Source: Acidimicrobiia bacterium (lineage in GTDB: Bacteria; Actinomycetota; Acidimicrobiia; IMCC26256; JAENVU01). From it: a stretch of DNA of 5,830 nucleotides. The position numbers and the translations under genes were made by a program. The first letter of the stretch is position 1, and every line of letters starts with the position of its first letter. The stretch covers positions 1-5,830 of the forward strand of contig JAENVU010000178.1 in the NCBI GenBank assembly GCA_016650415.1, in the 5' to 3' direction. Below are positions 4,916 through 5,830 of this stretch, in pieces. The notes under the pieces are model-generated. The model made no database searches. It was not told the origin of the DNA and saw only the letters and a list, made by a program, of their open reading frames with translations.

Positions 4916-5733
4916 ATCAGGCCGACGAGACCCGCGGTCACGACCACTGCGGAGACCAAGCGGCGCCTGCCCAGGCGCTCGTGGAGGACCAGCCAACCGA
5001 GGCCGGCACCAAGCACCACCGAGGACTCCCGCAGGGTCGCCACGTATGCGACCGATGCGAAGCGCATCGCCACCAGGACCAACGAGTACGCGGTCGCAAG
5101 ACAGATGCCCGACACGAGATGGCGGGGCCAGCCGGACCGCACCGACGCGACGAACGCAGGTCCGCGCCCTTGGCGGAGATACATCACCGACAGCGCCACC
5201 CCGCTCATGGCGGTCAACGCGACCCCGTAGGCGAAACCGTTGTCGGTGTGCCGAGCTCCCGATGCATCGATCACGGTGTAGGTGCCGATGAGCAGCGCGG
5301 TGAGCAACGCAAATCCGATCTCGGCCCGCGGCGCGCCTCGCCGCACCAAGGAAGCCAGCCCGGCCGAGACCACGACGAGCGCGATCCATCCTCCGGCGCT
5401 CAGCCCGTCGCCCAGGGCGACCAGTCCCAACAGCGCCGCGACCAACGCGCCCCCACCCCGGGCCAGCGGATAGGCCAGCGAGAAATCACCGTGCCGATAG
5501 GCGGCGACCAGCGCGCGGACATAGAACACGTGGACGATCGCGGACACCCCGAGAAACGGCAGGGCCCGGAGTGCAGGCAGCCCGGTGAAGGCGAGCACGG
5601 GGGCGAGCGCCGCAGCGCCGAACACGAACTGACCCCATGCGGCGAGATCGCGATCGTCCGCGGTTTTGATGAGTAAGTTCCAGGCTGCGTGCAACAAGGC
5701 GGCCGCCAGGGCCAACGCCGTTGCTGCGAGCAT
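4900..5733 (-). CDS. EamA/DMT-family membrane transporter
   Basis: This is a polytopic inner-membrane protein of the drug/metabolite transporter superfamily; members export or import small metabolites, and the substrate here is unknown. The 277 residues give about ten hydrophobic segments, near 3-22, 31-50, 58-76, 84-104, 113-130, 137-154, 165-184, 204-223, 229-250 and 258-277. They form the two tandem EamA halves of five helices each. Typical features are HAAWNLLIK (15-23) in helix 1, SLAYPLARGGGAL (85-97) in the first half and the corresponding LRESSVVLGAGLGWLVLHERLG (234-255) in the second. Length and layout are complete. The ATG at 5733 is preceded by AAGGGA about 10 bases upstream, an acceptable ribosome site, and the protein begins directly with helix 1, as is usual. 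The gene converges on the P450 gene and shares its stem-loop; no functional link to the B12 operon is shown. Confidence 0.92.
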   Translation of the reverse strand: MLAATALALAAALLHAAWNLLIKTADDRDLAAWGQFVFGAAALAPVLAFTGLPALRALPFLGVSAIVHVFYVRALVAAYRHGDFSLAYPLARGGGALVAALLGLVALGDGLSAGGWIALVVVSAGLASLVRRGAPRAEIGFALLTALLIGTYTVIDASGARHTDNGFAYGVALTAMSGVALSVMYLRQGRGPAFVASVRSGWPRHLVSGICLATAYSLVLVAMRFASVAYVATLRESSVVLGAGLGWLVLHERLGRRRLVSAVVVTAGLVGLIVAQV

Positions 5734-5830
5734 GGGGGTCCGGTCCCTTCGTCACGGCGATTGACGGGGCGACGTTGACCTCCCCGCTCAATACCGACCA
5801 ATCTCGCCGCACCGTATCCGCCCGATGTCA

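Noticed and set aside
5734..5830. Promoter for the transporter gene
   Set aside because: Only loose matches (for example TACGGT on the minus strand) without a properly spaced -35; not enough to list.

Overview
The window is high-GC DNA with GTG and ATG starts, strong Shine-Dalgarno sites and two lipobox lipoproteins. It also carries a perfect CGAAC-N4-GTTCG type LexA operator and long false ORFs opposite the real genes. This points to an actinobacterium. An Acidimicrobiia-like environmental lineage is my guess from the protein style, not something the bases prove. No tRNA, rRNA, CRISPR array, insertion sequence or attachment site is visible.

Left part (1-1155): the 3' part of a GNAT-family N-acetyltransferase gene runs off the left edge. 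It overlaps tail to tail with a leftward gene for a secreted lipoprotein of unknown function, rich in Cys, His and Trp.

Middle left (1156-2361): a divergent intergenic region carries a perfect SOS box and a -10-like hexamer directly in front of an AlkB-type DNA dealkylation dioxygenase gene. A DUF2237 gene follows 12 bases later, so the two look like a small SOS-controlled operon.

Middle right (2362-4886): a cobalamin (B12) riboswitch fills the leader of a gene for a lipoprotein made of six alpha/alpha-toroid repeats, the fold of the alpha domain of transcobalamin and intrinsic factor. A cytochrome P450 gene follows after 29 bases with no terminator between them. The riboswitch together with the fold suggests that the lipoprotein captures B12 or another corrinoid at the cell surface. 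Whether the P450 really shares the B12 control is the main open question of this window.

Right part (4887-5830): a perfect 11-bp stem-loop separates the P450 gene from a convergent EamA/DMT-family membrane transporter gene. The last 97 bases, upstream of the transporter, hold its leader; I could not place a promoter there with confidence.
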